A program made the position numbers and the translations under genes. Below the pieces are notes generated by a model that saw only the letters and a program-made list of their open reading frames with translations, had not been told where the DNA came from and searched no databases. Shown piece after piece: positions 33,889 through 44,171 of a DNA stretch of 64,000 nucleotides (position 1 is its first letter; each line of letters opens with the position of its first letter). This stretch comes from Odobenus rosmarus divergens (Eukaryota > Chordata > Mammalia > Carnivora > Odobenidae): assembly GCF_000321225.1 (NCBI RefSeq), contig NW_004450939.1, forward strand, positions 670,171 through 734,170. Direction: 5' to 3'.

Positions 33889-34428
33889 CTTTTTTTTTTT
33901 TAACTTTAACTTTAATTCACTTAATTAATATACAATGTATTATTGATTTCCGAGGTACAGGTCTGTGATTCATCGGTCTTATATAACACCCAGTGCTCAT
34001 GACATCACATTCCCTCCTTAATGTCTATCACCCAGTTACCCCATCCCTTCCCGCCAGCAACCTTCAGTTTGTTTCTTACGATCAACAGTCTCTTAATGGT
34101 TTGCCTCCCTCTCTGGTTTCGTCTTGATCTTGTTTTTGTTTTTTTTTCCTCTCTTCCCCTATGATCCTCTGTTTTGTTTCTTTAAATTCCACATATCAGT
34201 GAGATCATATGATAATTGTCTTTCTCTGATTGACTTATTTCGCTTAGCATAATACCTTCTAGGTCCATCCACGTCATTGCAAACGACAAGATTTCGTTTT
34301 TTGATGGCTGCATAATATTCCATTGTATGTATATACCACATCTTCTTTATCCATTCATCTGTCGATGGACATCTGGGCTCTTCCCATAGTTTGACTGTTG
34401 TGGACATTGCTGCTATAAACATTGGGAA
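33889..34428 (-). mobile_element. L1 3' end (ORF2 C-terminus plus 3'UTR), antisense, 5'-truncated
   Basis: A poly(T) at 33889 is followed by the reversed L1 3'UTR. On the minus strand, a still-open frame (34440-34159) encodes EWIKKMWYIHTMEYYAAIKK, the hallmark L1 ORF2 C-terminal motif, with few disruptions. This copy is younger than the other L1s here. The 5' end is truncated at the right-hand target duplication. Confidence 0.92.
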
Positions 34429-34440
34429 GGCTGCAGACAT

Positions 34441-34869
34441 TTATTAAGCAGTGTTTTCTTCTGGAAGGCCAAGAAGTGGTGATATGAGGAAGAGGGTGAC
34501 AGGCATGAAACTACCCTGTATGATAGTACAGTGGTCATACATGTCATCCTTCATTTGTCCAAACTCATAGAATATACAACACCACGAGTGAACCTTAATG
34601 TAAACTATGGACTTTGGGTGATGATGATGTGTCACTGTAGGTTTATTGATTATAACAAACGTCCCAGTCCGGTGGGGGATGTTGGTAATGGGGGGAGGCT
34701 ATGCTTGTGTGGGGGCAGGAGATATATGGGAACTGTCTGTACTTCTCAGTTTTCCTATGAACTTAACACTGCTCTATTTTAAGTCTTAAAAAAAAAGAAA
34801 AAGGTAAGTAGATGCGATTTGCCTGGAATAGGAGATTAGCGTAGAAGTGAACACCTCAAACGTCATAGT
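34441..34869. other. Unique intron, nothing recognised
   Basis: No recognised repeat or gene. There is a short A-run near 34788 next to AACTTAACACTGCTCTATTT, which may be the tail of a very old LINE. Confidence 0.4.
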
Positions 34870-35140
34870 CTTTGTGACTCTGACAGGAATGCCCTTCTGG
34901 CTATGCATCCTCAAGCCCCAATTAATGTCACTTCCCATTGCAGAATGTTGTCTGGCTTCCCTAAGCAGTTAGTCATCCCTCCTGTAAGTGAATTCACTCT
35001 TCTTACTGCCACATAGCCTTTCACTTCATATGGTTATTACATTTCATGTGTGTCTCCCTGGCCCGCTCAGGATTGGGACTGGACCCTGTACATCATCCTT
35101 GTATGCCTGAAACCTAGGAGAGTGCCCAGCTTGCAAATGC
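34870..35140 (+). mobile_element. L2 3' end, sense
   Basis: ACAGGAATGCCCTTCTGGCT, CATTGCAGAATGTTGTCTGG, CTTCTTACTGCCACATAGCC, GTGTGTCTCCCTGGCCCGCT and AGTGCCCAGCTTGCAAATGC follow the L2 3' order. Confidence 0.55.
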
Positions 35141-35757
35141 TTGAGAAATAAAACAAAACAAAATTTGGACTTCGACAGTGAGGACCTTATTGATAGATTA
35201 TTCTTCCTGTGTTTTGTCTTGTCAGGGAGGTAATCTCAAAACTAGGTGAAGTATAAGAACTCTACAGAGGAGTATATTTTCTGTAAATCAATGGAATTTG
35301 GGTTAATTCTAGATATTGTAAAACTGGCAGGAGAAGAAAAAGGTGAAGTCTAAGCCTTAGACTCAAAGTTATAGTCTTAGTCTTACACAACCAGTTGATT
35401 GCCTCTGAATTTATAGTAAGAAAAAACATGCTTTTACCCATATCAACTGGTATTAAGTGCATATACATATCTACTAAGCAGTGTTTTTCTACCAGTCAGA
35501 AATCATGATGTTTCTGCTGCTAGTTCATTGGTATTATCTTTTAAATACTCTTTGAAAACAGTAGTTGATCAGTTTTGTTTAAATAGAGACTACCTTCTAC
35601 TTTCTGCTTTGCAGAAAATGAAGGGATTTACATCGATACATTATAAAAGAAAGTGAAGTGTTTACTGCTTTTTATTTTGTGTCAGCTTTTTTTGTTGTTG
35701 TTGGTTTTGTTTGACATGAATCCATTTGAAAAATCAGAAATGTAAGTTTATAAATTA
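35141..35757. other. Unique AT-rich intron, nothing recognised
   Basis: No repeat or coding feature recognised. There is a T/G-rich run near 35690-35710. Confidence 0.45.
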
Positions 35758-35775
35758 AGAACATTAGCACTGGTA

Positions 35776-36194
35776 GGGGCGCCCGGGTGGCTTAGTCGGT
35801 TAAGCGTCTGCCTTTGGCTCAGGCTGTGATCCCAGAGTCCTGGGATCTACCCTCTTGTCAGGCTCCCTGCTCAGCAAGGAGCCTGCTTCTCCCTCTCCTT
35901 CTGCCCCCCTCCCTGGACTTGTGCTCTCTCTCAAATAAATAAAATCTTTTTTTTAAAGATTTTATTTATTTATGTGCTAGAGAGAGAGAGCGCGCGCACG
36001 AGAGAGTGAGCAAGAACACAAGCAGGAGGAGCTGCAGGCAGAGTTCGGAGAAGCACGCTCCCTGCTGAGCAAGGAGCCCGATGCGGGACTCGATCCCAGG
36101 ACCCTGGGATCATGACCTGACCCGAAGGCAGCCGATTAACCAACTGAGCCACCCAGGCGTCCCTAAATAAATAAAATCTTAAAAAAAAAAAAAA
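35776..36194 (+). mobile_element. CAN-SINE (SINEC), sense, split by a second SINE
   Basis: Head GGGGCGCCCGGGTGGCTTAG at 35776, body to 35948, then an antisense SINE (35949-36164), then the resumed tail TAAATAAATAAAATCTT plus A-run to 36194. The outer target duplication AGA(A/G)CATTAGCACTG at 35758-35772 and 36195-36209 has one mismatch. Confidence 0.94.
35949..36164 (-). mobile_element. CAN-SINE (SINEC), antisense, inside the tail of another SINE
   Basis: TTTTTTAAAGATTTTATTTA, a purine-rich middle with GCGCGCGC, then TGAGCCACCCAGGCGTCCC. Perfect 16-bp target duplication AAATAAATAAAATCTT at 35933-35948 and 36165-36180, taken from the host SINE tail. It is inverted relative to its host and forms a near-contiguous inverted repeat. 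Confidence 0.95.
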
Positions 36195-36209
36195 AGAGCA
36201 TTAGCACTG

Positions 36210-36892
36210 CTGGATGCTTAGGGGAGGTTAAGATGTTTAAGTAGATTCCCAACCCTGCCCTTTCCGTGTAGCCTAGATAACATTGATAACTTCTCCATTT
36301 TCCTTTTTATAAAAATTTAAATAGAGCTATTAGCATTCAGTGTGTTGTTTTTTTTTAAATTCGGGGTGTTGAGTGTGAAGCACATGACCCTAACATGATG
36401 ATACTTGCTTTGTCCACTTTGCATTTCACCTGTTGACAGTAAAAGCTGTATTACTGAGGACCTAAATTCCACCCACTGGTTTTTCCAGAATATTTGTAGG
36501 ACTTTCTCAACACCGAAAAGCTGCCAACCCAGTTTTGGTATGTAGACCTCCCAGCCAGACGGAAGCAAAATATAATTTAAATCGCTCTTCTTTGTTGCAT
36601 AACTGCCGGTTGACTGTGGTACTTAGTTTTAGTTAATAGTTTAACCAAAGTTTATATCTCATATTTATGATATGGTGTTTAGACTTTCTTGTAAAAACAG
36701 ATCGGGAAGATGATTAAAAGCTGCAATGTTAAAGCTTTCTAGTCTACCAACCCTTTATGTTTTTGAATGGATGGCTCTCAGTGAACAAGAATATTTCTCT
36801 TTTATATGCAGGTCTCTTCCTATAAATATATAAAACTGTGGTCTAAAGACATTTCTCTTTCTTGTCTTCTCCTGGAGTGGCCCTTGCCTAAC
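36210..36892. other. Unique intron, nothing recognised
   Basis: AT-rich. No repeat or coding feature recognised. Confidence 0.45.
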
Positions 36893-37010
36893 TTTATTTC
36901 CAAGTTCATCCATGCAGCCACTATTTGTTGAGGACTTTTTTATGCCAGACACTGTGCTAGTTACTGAAGTACAAGGAAATCCTAAGCCTGCCTGAAATAC
37001 TATTACAGCG
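36893..37010 (-). mobile_element. L2 3' end, antisense
   Basis: CAGCCACTATTTGTTGAGGA, TATGCCAGACACTGTGCTAG and TTACTGAAGTACAAGGAAAT match the reverse complement of the L2 3' end. Confidence 0.6.
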
Positions 37011-38901
37011 TAAGGTAGTAAGATGCACTAGAAGGGCAAACACAAGGTGCTGGGACGGTCTAGAAAAGGCTCCTAACTAAGCTAGAGTAGAATTGATAGA
37101 ATTACAGGGTGGTCCTCCTGCTGGGTCACAGGGTGGGGAGAGAAGAGGATTGTTACAGACAGGAATAGATGGCAGTATATTTCAATGAAATAAAATTATA
37201 TATTTGAAACTACTGAAGCCAACAATTTGAAGAAGGAAAAATGGGGAGCTGGAGTAGAATTGGTAAACAGGATTCTGGTCTGGAGGACCATATGTGGTTT
37301 ATTAAGACTTTCAGCAACATCTAAGGAATATTATTTGAAGGGGTTCCGAAAATCTTCAGCCACCTCCATAAATCCTCCCATGCCTTACACTGGAATTTCT
37401 ATTTTAATTTCTACTTATTAAATGCATTATAGTCATAGGTTTAACTCATACTGGAAAAAAAATATATCACACGTCTTTTGCATTATTTTAATGGTGTTGC
37501 TTTCCTTCCAAAATGAGCCTGAGGGAGTTAGGATTACTGTTGAGAGAAAGGCCTTTGGATGAGGGCCTTGGTGGCACGGGTGGTAGATAACTAAAAGGCA
37601 GTTGGAGTGTGAAGCAGGGGGAGTCCTGAAATGAGACATGGGCCAGTTTTGGTCAACGCTACCTCCTCATTTCCACTTCCCATTTCCCCATCATAATATA
37701 TAAAGGACATTTACCTATATAGCGTTTATGTATAGTGTCTATATTTTTTGAACTAGAAATTGAAACCATGATCTTACAAAAGATTTTTGTGCCACTTCCT
37801 GTAAGATATTTGGACTCTTAACTACTGGATTTACAAGAAATCTCCATGATACATTTGTACAGCAACCAGAATACTTGCAATCAAAATAGTTTCTGTTGCT
37901 TTAGTGTAACTATGGGTGTGGAATGACAGTATTTCATGATGATGTGAATGGCTAGTACTTTTTTTCCAGTTGAATAAACTAAATTATCTATCATTGCCAG
38001 AATAGTAGAACATCAAAGTTAAAGCCAACTGAAATGATGTTTATTGTTTCCCAATAAAAATAAAATTAATTTTGTATATATAAAGGTTCTGTTTATATTT
38101 GAAATTACTGTTTTGAACCAACATTCTTCCTGAAGGCTGGGACATAAAAACAATTCCATCTCATTGCCCTTTGCCTCTTTTTAAAAATTCCTATAAATGA
38201 CTAAGAACACAGGTTTGAAGTAGTCTTGGGTTTGAGTTTTTGTTTTACTACTCACTATTCTGTGATTTCATTAAGTTAATGCTCTGGAAATCAGTTTCCT
38301 CTTTAATTTACTTTAAAAATAATATATGTAAAGGGCTTGATGTTTTCTTGTGCTCATACATGTCGCACATGGTATATTCTCTTATTTTCAAATTTTGATC
38401 TGATTATCTTCATCTCCTCGTGCACTTTTCTTATGTTTTCCTGCTCCTGTTAATATTTGCTTTATGTTTATAGTTTTCTGTACATCAGTCCTGTGAGCTA
38501 AATTAGACAATTTTATAAATTTTATTATTAGCATTAATGTATTCATGAGATAGAATGTTTGGTAATACTAGCATATCACATTTTTAAAAAATCCATAAAT
38601 ATACTTCTTGCTTTTTTAGATTTTTTCTGTCACTTGTACTGTTTCCGCGTTGCATGGTCTGTGTTGGGAAGGGAAGCCCTGGGATAATTGTTTATGGAAA
38701 TGAAACATTGAAATTACTCTTTTCATGGTACCAGAATGATAACCTTGACCAGAGTACACCTTAAAGTCAGATCTGGCAAGGGCTTCTCCTTTGGTTATTT
38801 CAGAAAGTTCCAGGAAGAATACCTGAGCCTCTTCAAAACAACACTCCCTTCTTCATATTGATGACTGGAGATCCACTAATTGTAAGGCTTTGTCTGTTTT
38901 G
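37011..38901. other. Unique AT-rich intron, nothing recognised
   Basis: Several hundred bases around 37680-38100 are strongly AT-rich without simple repeats. No coding signal or recognisable mobile element. Confidence 0.45.
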
Positions 38902-38912
38902 AAAGTTCAGGA

Positions 38913-39105
38913 GGGGGGCGCCTCAGTTGGTTGAGCGTCTGCCTTCAGCTCAGGTCATGATCTCAGGGTCCTGGAATTGAGCCCTGGGTCAGGCTCCATG
39001 CTCAGCGGGGAGTCTGCTTCTCCCTCTCCCTCTGCCCCTCACTCTTGCTTGTGCTCTCTCTCTCTCCTCTCTCTCTCAAATAAATAAATAAAATCTTTTA
39101 AAAAA
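38913..39105 (+). mobile_element. CAN-SINE (SINEC), sense, with a broken A box
   Basis: It reads GGGGGCGCCTCAGTTGGTTG, where the usual GGGTGGCT between GCGCCT and CAG is missing, removing part of the tRNA-like A box. The tail is AAATAAATAAATAAAATCTT plus A-run. Target duplication AAAGTTCAGGA at 38902-38912 and 39106-39116. Confidence 0.93.
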
Positions 39106-39116
39106 AAAGTTCAGGA

Positions 39117-39554
39117 TGTTTCAGTATTCCTAGAGTGGGTATAGGGGCATTGAGTTAGCTCCTCAAGCTTTTTCTTACACTTAATTTGAAAATTTTACGA
39201 ATTTTCACATCTTTTATTGAAGCCTGATGTATTAGGAATGAAGACTGAGACCTAGGTTTTCAGTGGTTGGATCAAAAGGGATCTCCCACCAAGAATTGAA
39301 AATCTTATTAAATCAAGGAAATTCTTTAAAAAATTTTATTTATTTCACTTTTACCTGTCATAAGTAATACATAGATGATCATTGATAATTCTGATGAAAA
39401 TGGATATTAACTATACAATTATGACACCATTTCATTTTATAAAGAAACAATGGCAAGGTAATGTCCAAAAAAAAAAAAAAAAGGGAGTGGAGCCATGGAT
39501 TAAAGTTAGTAGCGAGGCAGTTGTTTTTAATAACCTTAAAATAATTGGTGTTTT
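39117..39554. other. Unique AT-rich intron, nothing recognised
   Basis: There is an A-run at 39467-39482. No repeat family recognised. Confidence 0.45.
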
Positions 39555-39568
39555 AAAGGTTTACTGTG

Positions 39569-39766
39569 GGGGCGCCTGGGTGGCTCACTTAAGTGTCTGC
39601 CTTCGGCTCAGGTCATGATCCCAGGGTCCTGGGATGGAGCCCCGCATTGGGCTCCCTGCTCGGTGGGAAGCCTGCTTCTCCCTCTCCCACTCCCCCTGCT
39701 TGTGTTCCCTCTCCCTCTGTGTCTCTCTCTGTCAAATAAATAAATAAATAATCTTTTAAAAAAAAT
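39569..39766 (+). mobile_element. CAN-SINE (SINEC), sense
   Basis: GGCGCCTGGGTGGCTCAC head, with the usual TCGT/TTAAGCG text shortened to CTTAAGTG. Target duplication AAAGGT(T/G)TACTGTG at 39555-39568 and 39767-39780 with one mismatch. Confidence 0.94.
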
Positions 39767-40066
39767 AAAGGTGTACTGTGTCCTCAAGTAAGATTGTTTT
39801 GCCTAGACACAGGAAAATATTTTTTTCCCTTAAGAAGCATAGGTATACTTTTGTAATAATCATGAGGGAACTTGTGATATATCCAGTTTTTCAGGATTAT
39901 TTCTATTTTGTTAAGATAGGCCCATCAATTTTGATTCAAAACCAAACCCCTCATATACTTTATTGACAAAGCTGAATACTTACAAGCTACAATTCCAGTT
40001 TGCCTCCACAATTTAAGCAAATTTGATGTATAAAGCCAGATATAGAGGTATTTAAATGAGTATATA

Positions 40067-40241
40067 GGGACACCTGGGTGGTTCAGTCGGTTAAGTGTCT
40101 GGCTCTTGATTTGGGCTCAGCTCGTGATCTCACGGTTGTGAGATCAAGCTCTAGTTCCACGCTCATCGGGGAGTCTGCTTAAGATTCTCTCTCTCTCCCT
40201 CTGCCCCTCCCCCTCTCTAAAAATTAATTAATTAATTAATT
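40067..40241 (+). mobile_element. CAN-SINE (SINEC), sense, older subfamily
   Basis: GGGACACCTGGGTGGTTCAG head with the older TCTGGCTCTTGATTTGGGCT and GATCTCACGGTTGTGAGATC text. The tail is (AATT)n. Target duplication AAATGA(G/T)TATATA at 40054-40066 and 40242-40254. Confidence 0.93.
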
Positions 40242-40254
40242 AAATGATTATATA

Positions 40255-41913
40255 CTTGACATATTTGCCATAGGGTTCTTTGGAAGAGCAACCTTGGCTT
40301 GTCGGTATAAAAGGGATTCAATAGAGATACAAATTTACAGTTTTAAGGAGAGGTGCACAAATGGGCAACTGTATAATTAGTGAGATATTATTGTTTTAAA
40401 AATGCAATCTCTGCTGATAAAGATCTCATTAGAATACACTCTTGTTTTGATAGTTAAAATGTCTTGAATTTTGCTCTTTTGAAATTGAAAGTGGAAGGGC
40501 AGATTGAAGTATAAATAGATGGTTAGGTTGTCCCTTTGATGTCTTGCACCATGTGTTTTATTCCCGTAAACACTAGTTTGGTCATCATTTGGTCAAACCA
40601 TGTAAATTGGTCTCTTTCAGCTGTTTTATATTTGAGTGTTTTGTGTTCCCCAGTAATTTTTCTATTCTGTAATTGGCCTTTACAACCGATGATGAAGAAC
40701 TGATAACAACACACATTTAGTTTTTCCATCATTGATTAGCTGCATATATTTATATTACAGATTTGTATTACAACTGAAAGAATATTATAATTTCAAATAT
40801 TATTTGTAATTTAAAGTACATGACAGTGGATGTTAGATCATTAACCCATTAAAATTCTCTAAAAGAGAATTTAATTTCATCATCAGTTGCAAAGGGCATG
40901 AAAATGTCTTAACTTAGAAAGTGACAGGTTCCAGAGAGATCTTTTGAGTACCCTAGGGATAAATGTACCAGAATGGAAAGGAAATGTGAATAGAGAATAC
41001 TGATGCCAAGATGAATGAATGAGAGACTGTGTCCTGGGATAGGAATTCTTGGAACCACAACATCTGGTGTGGGAGATACTGAAGATCACAGCTACTTAGT
41101 CCAAATATTGAGGATTTGCATGGTTATTGTACCTCTGTACCTTTGCCTTTTCCCCCTGCCCTTGCCAGACCAACTGTGGTCATTTCTAGTAGCTGTTGAA
41201 GGTAGCAGAAATGGCTTATAAACTTTTATTTTTGTACCATTGCTTGAAAGTAGTCATTGTTAAGCAGTGCATATGGATGATCACACTTAAAATGGAGATC
41301 TTTTGTACTGTACTCAACATCTTAGTTACTAACCTGGCACATATGCCTTCAAAAGACAATTGAATGAATGGATTCAAAAGAGAGATTCCATTCCATTTTC
41401 TACCTATAGATTTAACTTCTTGATGTTGATTTTCTATGAGGTAAACATAGTACCTTTTATAAATTCTGGAAAATAAAAATAGTTTATGAATTTTTCTAAA
41501 TTAATTGGCTTAAACAGCGTATTGGAAATGATAAAATATGGATGTAAAGTCTTTCATAGAATGTCTTGATTCCATTTCCCAATTGTTGGGGTTGGGGAAG
41601 AGTCCAATTTTCAAACACTTTTGCTTGAAAATAATTTTCTATCTAAAATCAGAACTTAAAAGAGAGTTGGCCTATATACCGAAATGAATTTGTGGTTAAT
41701 CATACTATTAAAGTTTGTAAGATCCATTTGTTCAGAGGTAATATTTTAGTTGATTCTTCTTTCTTAATTTTATGGAAGAGAAGCAAATATCCAGAAATAT
41801 TTTAATTTTGGAATAGTATTATATTTTTGGTTGATTTTTTATAACAGATTTGCCTCTCACCATGATTGGATGGTTCTGACATGAAAAATAGCCTGAGTCA
41901 ACAAAGAGTAAAT
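40255..41913. other. Unique AT-rich intron, nothing recognised
   Basis: No SINE, LINE or coding signal recognised. Short frames near 40523-41221 look like chance. Confidence 0.45.
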
Positions 41914-41930
41914 GAGGAAGTGGGCCAGGT

Positions 41931-42125
41931 GTGGGCGCCTGGGTGGCTCAGTCGGTTAAGCATCTGCCTTCAGCTCAGGTCATGATACCAGGGTCCTGGG
42001 ATGGAGTCCCGTGTTGCACTCCCTGCTCCTTGGGGAGTCTGCTTCTCCCTCTCCCTCTCTCTGCTCATGCTTTCTCTCTCATCCTCTCTCTGTCAAATAA
42101 ATAAATAAAATGAAAAAAAGAAAAG
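41931..42125 (+). mobile_element. CAN-SINE (SINEC), sense, first of a tandem pair
   Basis: GGGCGCCTGGGTGGCTCAG head, tail AAATAAATAAATAAAATG followed by (AAAAG)n. The outer target duplication GAGGAAGT(G/A)GGCCAGGT at 41914-41930 and 42340-42356 spans both SINEs, so the second inserted into the tail of this one. Confidence 0.93.
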
Positions 42126-42129
42126 AAAA

Positions 42130-42339
42130 GAAGGTGCGCGTGGGTGGCTCAGTCGTTAAGCATCTGCCTTCGGCTCAGGTCATGATCCCAGGGTCCTGGG
42201 ATCCAGCCCCACCTCAGGCTCCCTGCTCGGCAGGAAGCCTGCTTCTCTCTCTCCCACTCCCCCTGCTTGTGTTCCCTCTCTCGCTGTCTCTCTCTCTGTC
42301 AAATAAATAAAATCTTAAAAAAAAAAAAAAAAAAGAAAA
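42130..42339 (+). mobile_element. CAN-SINE (SINEC), sense, inside the tail of the previous SINE
   Basis: GCGCGTGGGTGGCTCAGTCG head, CTGCTTGTGTTCCCTCTCTC body, tail AAATAAATAAAATCTT plus an 18-base A-run and GAAAAG. The local (AAAAG)n tail of the first SINE served as the target. Confidence 0.92.
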
Positions 42340-42356
42340 GAGGAAGTAGGCCAGGT

Positions 42357-43380
42357 ATATGTGGTTATGAAGGGATGTGGGAAGTAAGGAGCCAGTCTGA
42401 GATTTGGGGATTATCTGTAGGTGATCCTCAAAGTAGATCATCTGTGTATGAACACGTTACCGTATGGGGAAATGAAGCTGGTGGTAGTTGATGACAGGGA
42501 GGAAAGAAAGACTCCTCTGCCCAAGAGGACCTCCCAGGGCTGTGCTTTTTTTTTTCTTATGGTTGCATGGCAGGATTGAACAATTGGATTTAAAAAAATC
42601 AGAAGCCTGTCATTTGTGAGCATTGTCGTATTTTAAAAAGACTATTAAGTAGAAATATAGTTCCCCCTAACTAAAATGCTGCCATAATAACATTATTTCT
42701 GAAGCAAACAGTAAAGTCTATTTAAAGGTGCAGAGTCGGCCTGGGTATTTAGCATTTGCTCTCTCCCCAAGCACAGGAAAATGAAGTAAAGGAACACACA
42801 TAGACCCTTAGGAACAAACAGAAGAGGAGAGGAAGTAACAGAATGAAAGATATTAAAAATCTCTAGAATAAATTATGAAAACTTCACCCATAATATACCA
42901 AATTTCCAGCAGAGTGGAGCCCTAGTGAAGATAGATCTCTCTACTGAAAACAGTTCTGTGGAAGTCAGGACACCCACTGTGACTCCCAGACCCTTCTGCC
43001 ACTGGGCTTTGGAGTTTTCTGGTCAGGTGTAATTCCTCCAGGCAGGAGGTGTTGTTTTTTTCTTTGTTTTTGAAAAGTGATCCTCAAAAAAGGGCCTATG
43101 GATATTAACATTCAGAGGTCCCTTAATAAAATGTAGGCTTCTCAGCTGATCACCAGTCAGGAAGCCCTTTCCTGCACACAAAACTTCCCATTTCAGTTTT
43201 AGTGCTCCCTCTTAGATCCAAACTGGCAAACAGGAGCATCAGGCCTGTAAGGAATGTCTACAACAAGATGGTCACAAGAAAAAAGAATATTGGAAGAAAT
43301 CCCTTCTAGGAATCAAGAAAAATTCCTTAACTGCCTGAAAAAGATGGGCACGTAGAGGATATTTATTAAGCAAAAACAGG
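42357..43380. other. Unique intron, nothing recognised
   Basis: Mixed AT-rich sequence; no repeat family or coding feature recognised. A TA/CA microsatellite begins at about 43387. Confidence 0.45.
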
Positions 43381-43385
43381 AGATG

Positions 43386-43427
43386 TGTATATATATACAC
43401 ACACATATACATATATATATTTATATA
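43386..43427 (+). repeat. TA/CA microsatellite
   Basis: GTGTATATATATACACACAC and ATATACATATATATATTTAT immediately precede an antisense SINE tail. Confidence 0.85.
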
Positions 43428-43603
43428 TAAGATTTTATTTATTTGAGAGAGCACACATGAGCTGGGGGGTGAGGGGCAGAGGGAGAGGGAGAAGTAGACT
43501 CCCTGCTAAGTAGGGAGCCAACGAAAGACTTAATTCCAGGACCCTGAGATCATGACCTGAGCCGAAGACAGATGCTTAACCGACTGAGCCAGTCAGGTGC
43601 CCC
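43428..43603 (-). mobile_element. CAN-SINE (SINEC), antisense
   Basis: AAGATTTTATTTATTTGAGA, GTAGACTCCCTGCTAAGTAG, ACCGACTGAGCCAGTCAGGT and GCCCCC. The target duplication is obscured by the flanking microsatellite. Confidence 0.9.
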
Positions 43604-43632
43604 CAGAATATATTTTTTTAAGAAGTAGTCCT

Positions 43633-43835
43633 GGGACTCCTGTGTGGCTCAGTTGGTTAAGCGTCTGCCTTCGGCTCAGGTCATGATCCCAGGGTCCTGG
43701 GAGCGAGTGTCACATCGGGCTCCTTGCTCAGCCGGGAGCCTGCTTCTCCCTCTGCCTGCCACTCCCCTTGCTTGTGCTCTCTCTTTCTCTCTCTGCCACC
43801 TAAACAAATAAATAAATAAAATCGTTAAAAAAAAA
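43633..43835 (+). mobile_element. CAN-SINE (SINEC), sense
   Basis: GGGACTCCTGTGTGGCTCAG head, tail AAACAAATAAATAAATAAAA plus A-run. Target duplication AAGAAG(T/C)AGTC at 43620-43630 and 43836-43846. A third copy occurs at 44001-44011 after the next SINE. Confidence 0.92.
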
Positions 43836-43851
43836 AAGAAGCAGTCAGAAT

Positions 43852-44000
43852 GGGGGTGACTTGGGATCCTGGGATTGAGCCCCGCATTGGTTCCCTGCTC
43901 AGCGGGGGGTTTGCTTCTCCCTCTCCCTCTGCGCTACCCCCCGACCCCGCCACCTGCTCATGTGTTCTCGCACTCTCTCTCAAATTAATAAATAAAAAAA
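43852..44000 (+). mobile_element. CAN-SINE (SINEC), sense, 5'-truncated
   Basis: It begins within the body (GGGATCCTGGGATTGAGCCC) and lacks the tRNA-like head. The tail AAATTAATAAATAAA plus A-run is followed by AAGAAGTAGTCCT, matching the site used by the SINE just upstream. Confidence 0.88.
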
Positions 44001-44049
44001 AAGAAGTAGTCCTCATAAGCAAGTTCTTTTGGAAATTAAAAATATTCCC

Positions 44050-44159
44050 AAAATAGCAGCATCTGGCTGGCTCAGTAGGTAGACCATGCGATTCTTGATC
44101 TCAGGGTCATGAGTTCAGGCCCCATGTTGGGCATAGAGCTTACCTAAAAAAAATAAAGT
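44050..44159 (+). mobile_element. Short, older CAN-SINE, sense
   Basis: CAGCATCTGGCTGGCTCAGT, AGGTAGACCATGCGATTCTT, GATCTCAGGGTCATGAGTTC and CATAGAGCTTACC belong to the older short tRNA-derived carnivore SINE type, with the tRNA A and B box text well preserved. Target duplication AAAAATATTCCC at 44038-44049 and 44160-44171. Confidence 0.9.
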
Positions 44160-44171
44160 AAAAATATTCCC

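Noticed and set aside
35776..44171. Regularly recurring similar sequences resembling a CRISPR or satellite array
   Set aside because: They are independent SINE insertions with individual target-site duplications, both orientations and irregular spacing, in a mammalian genome.
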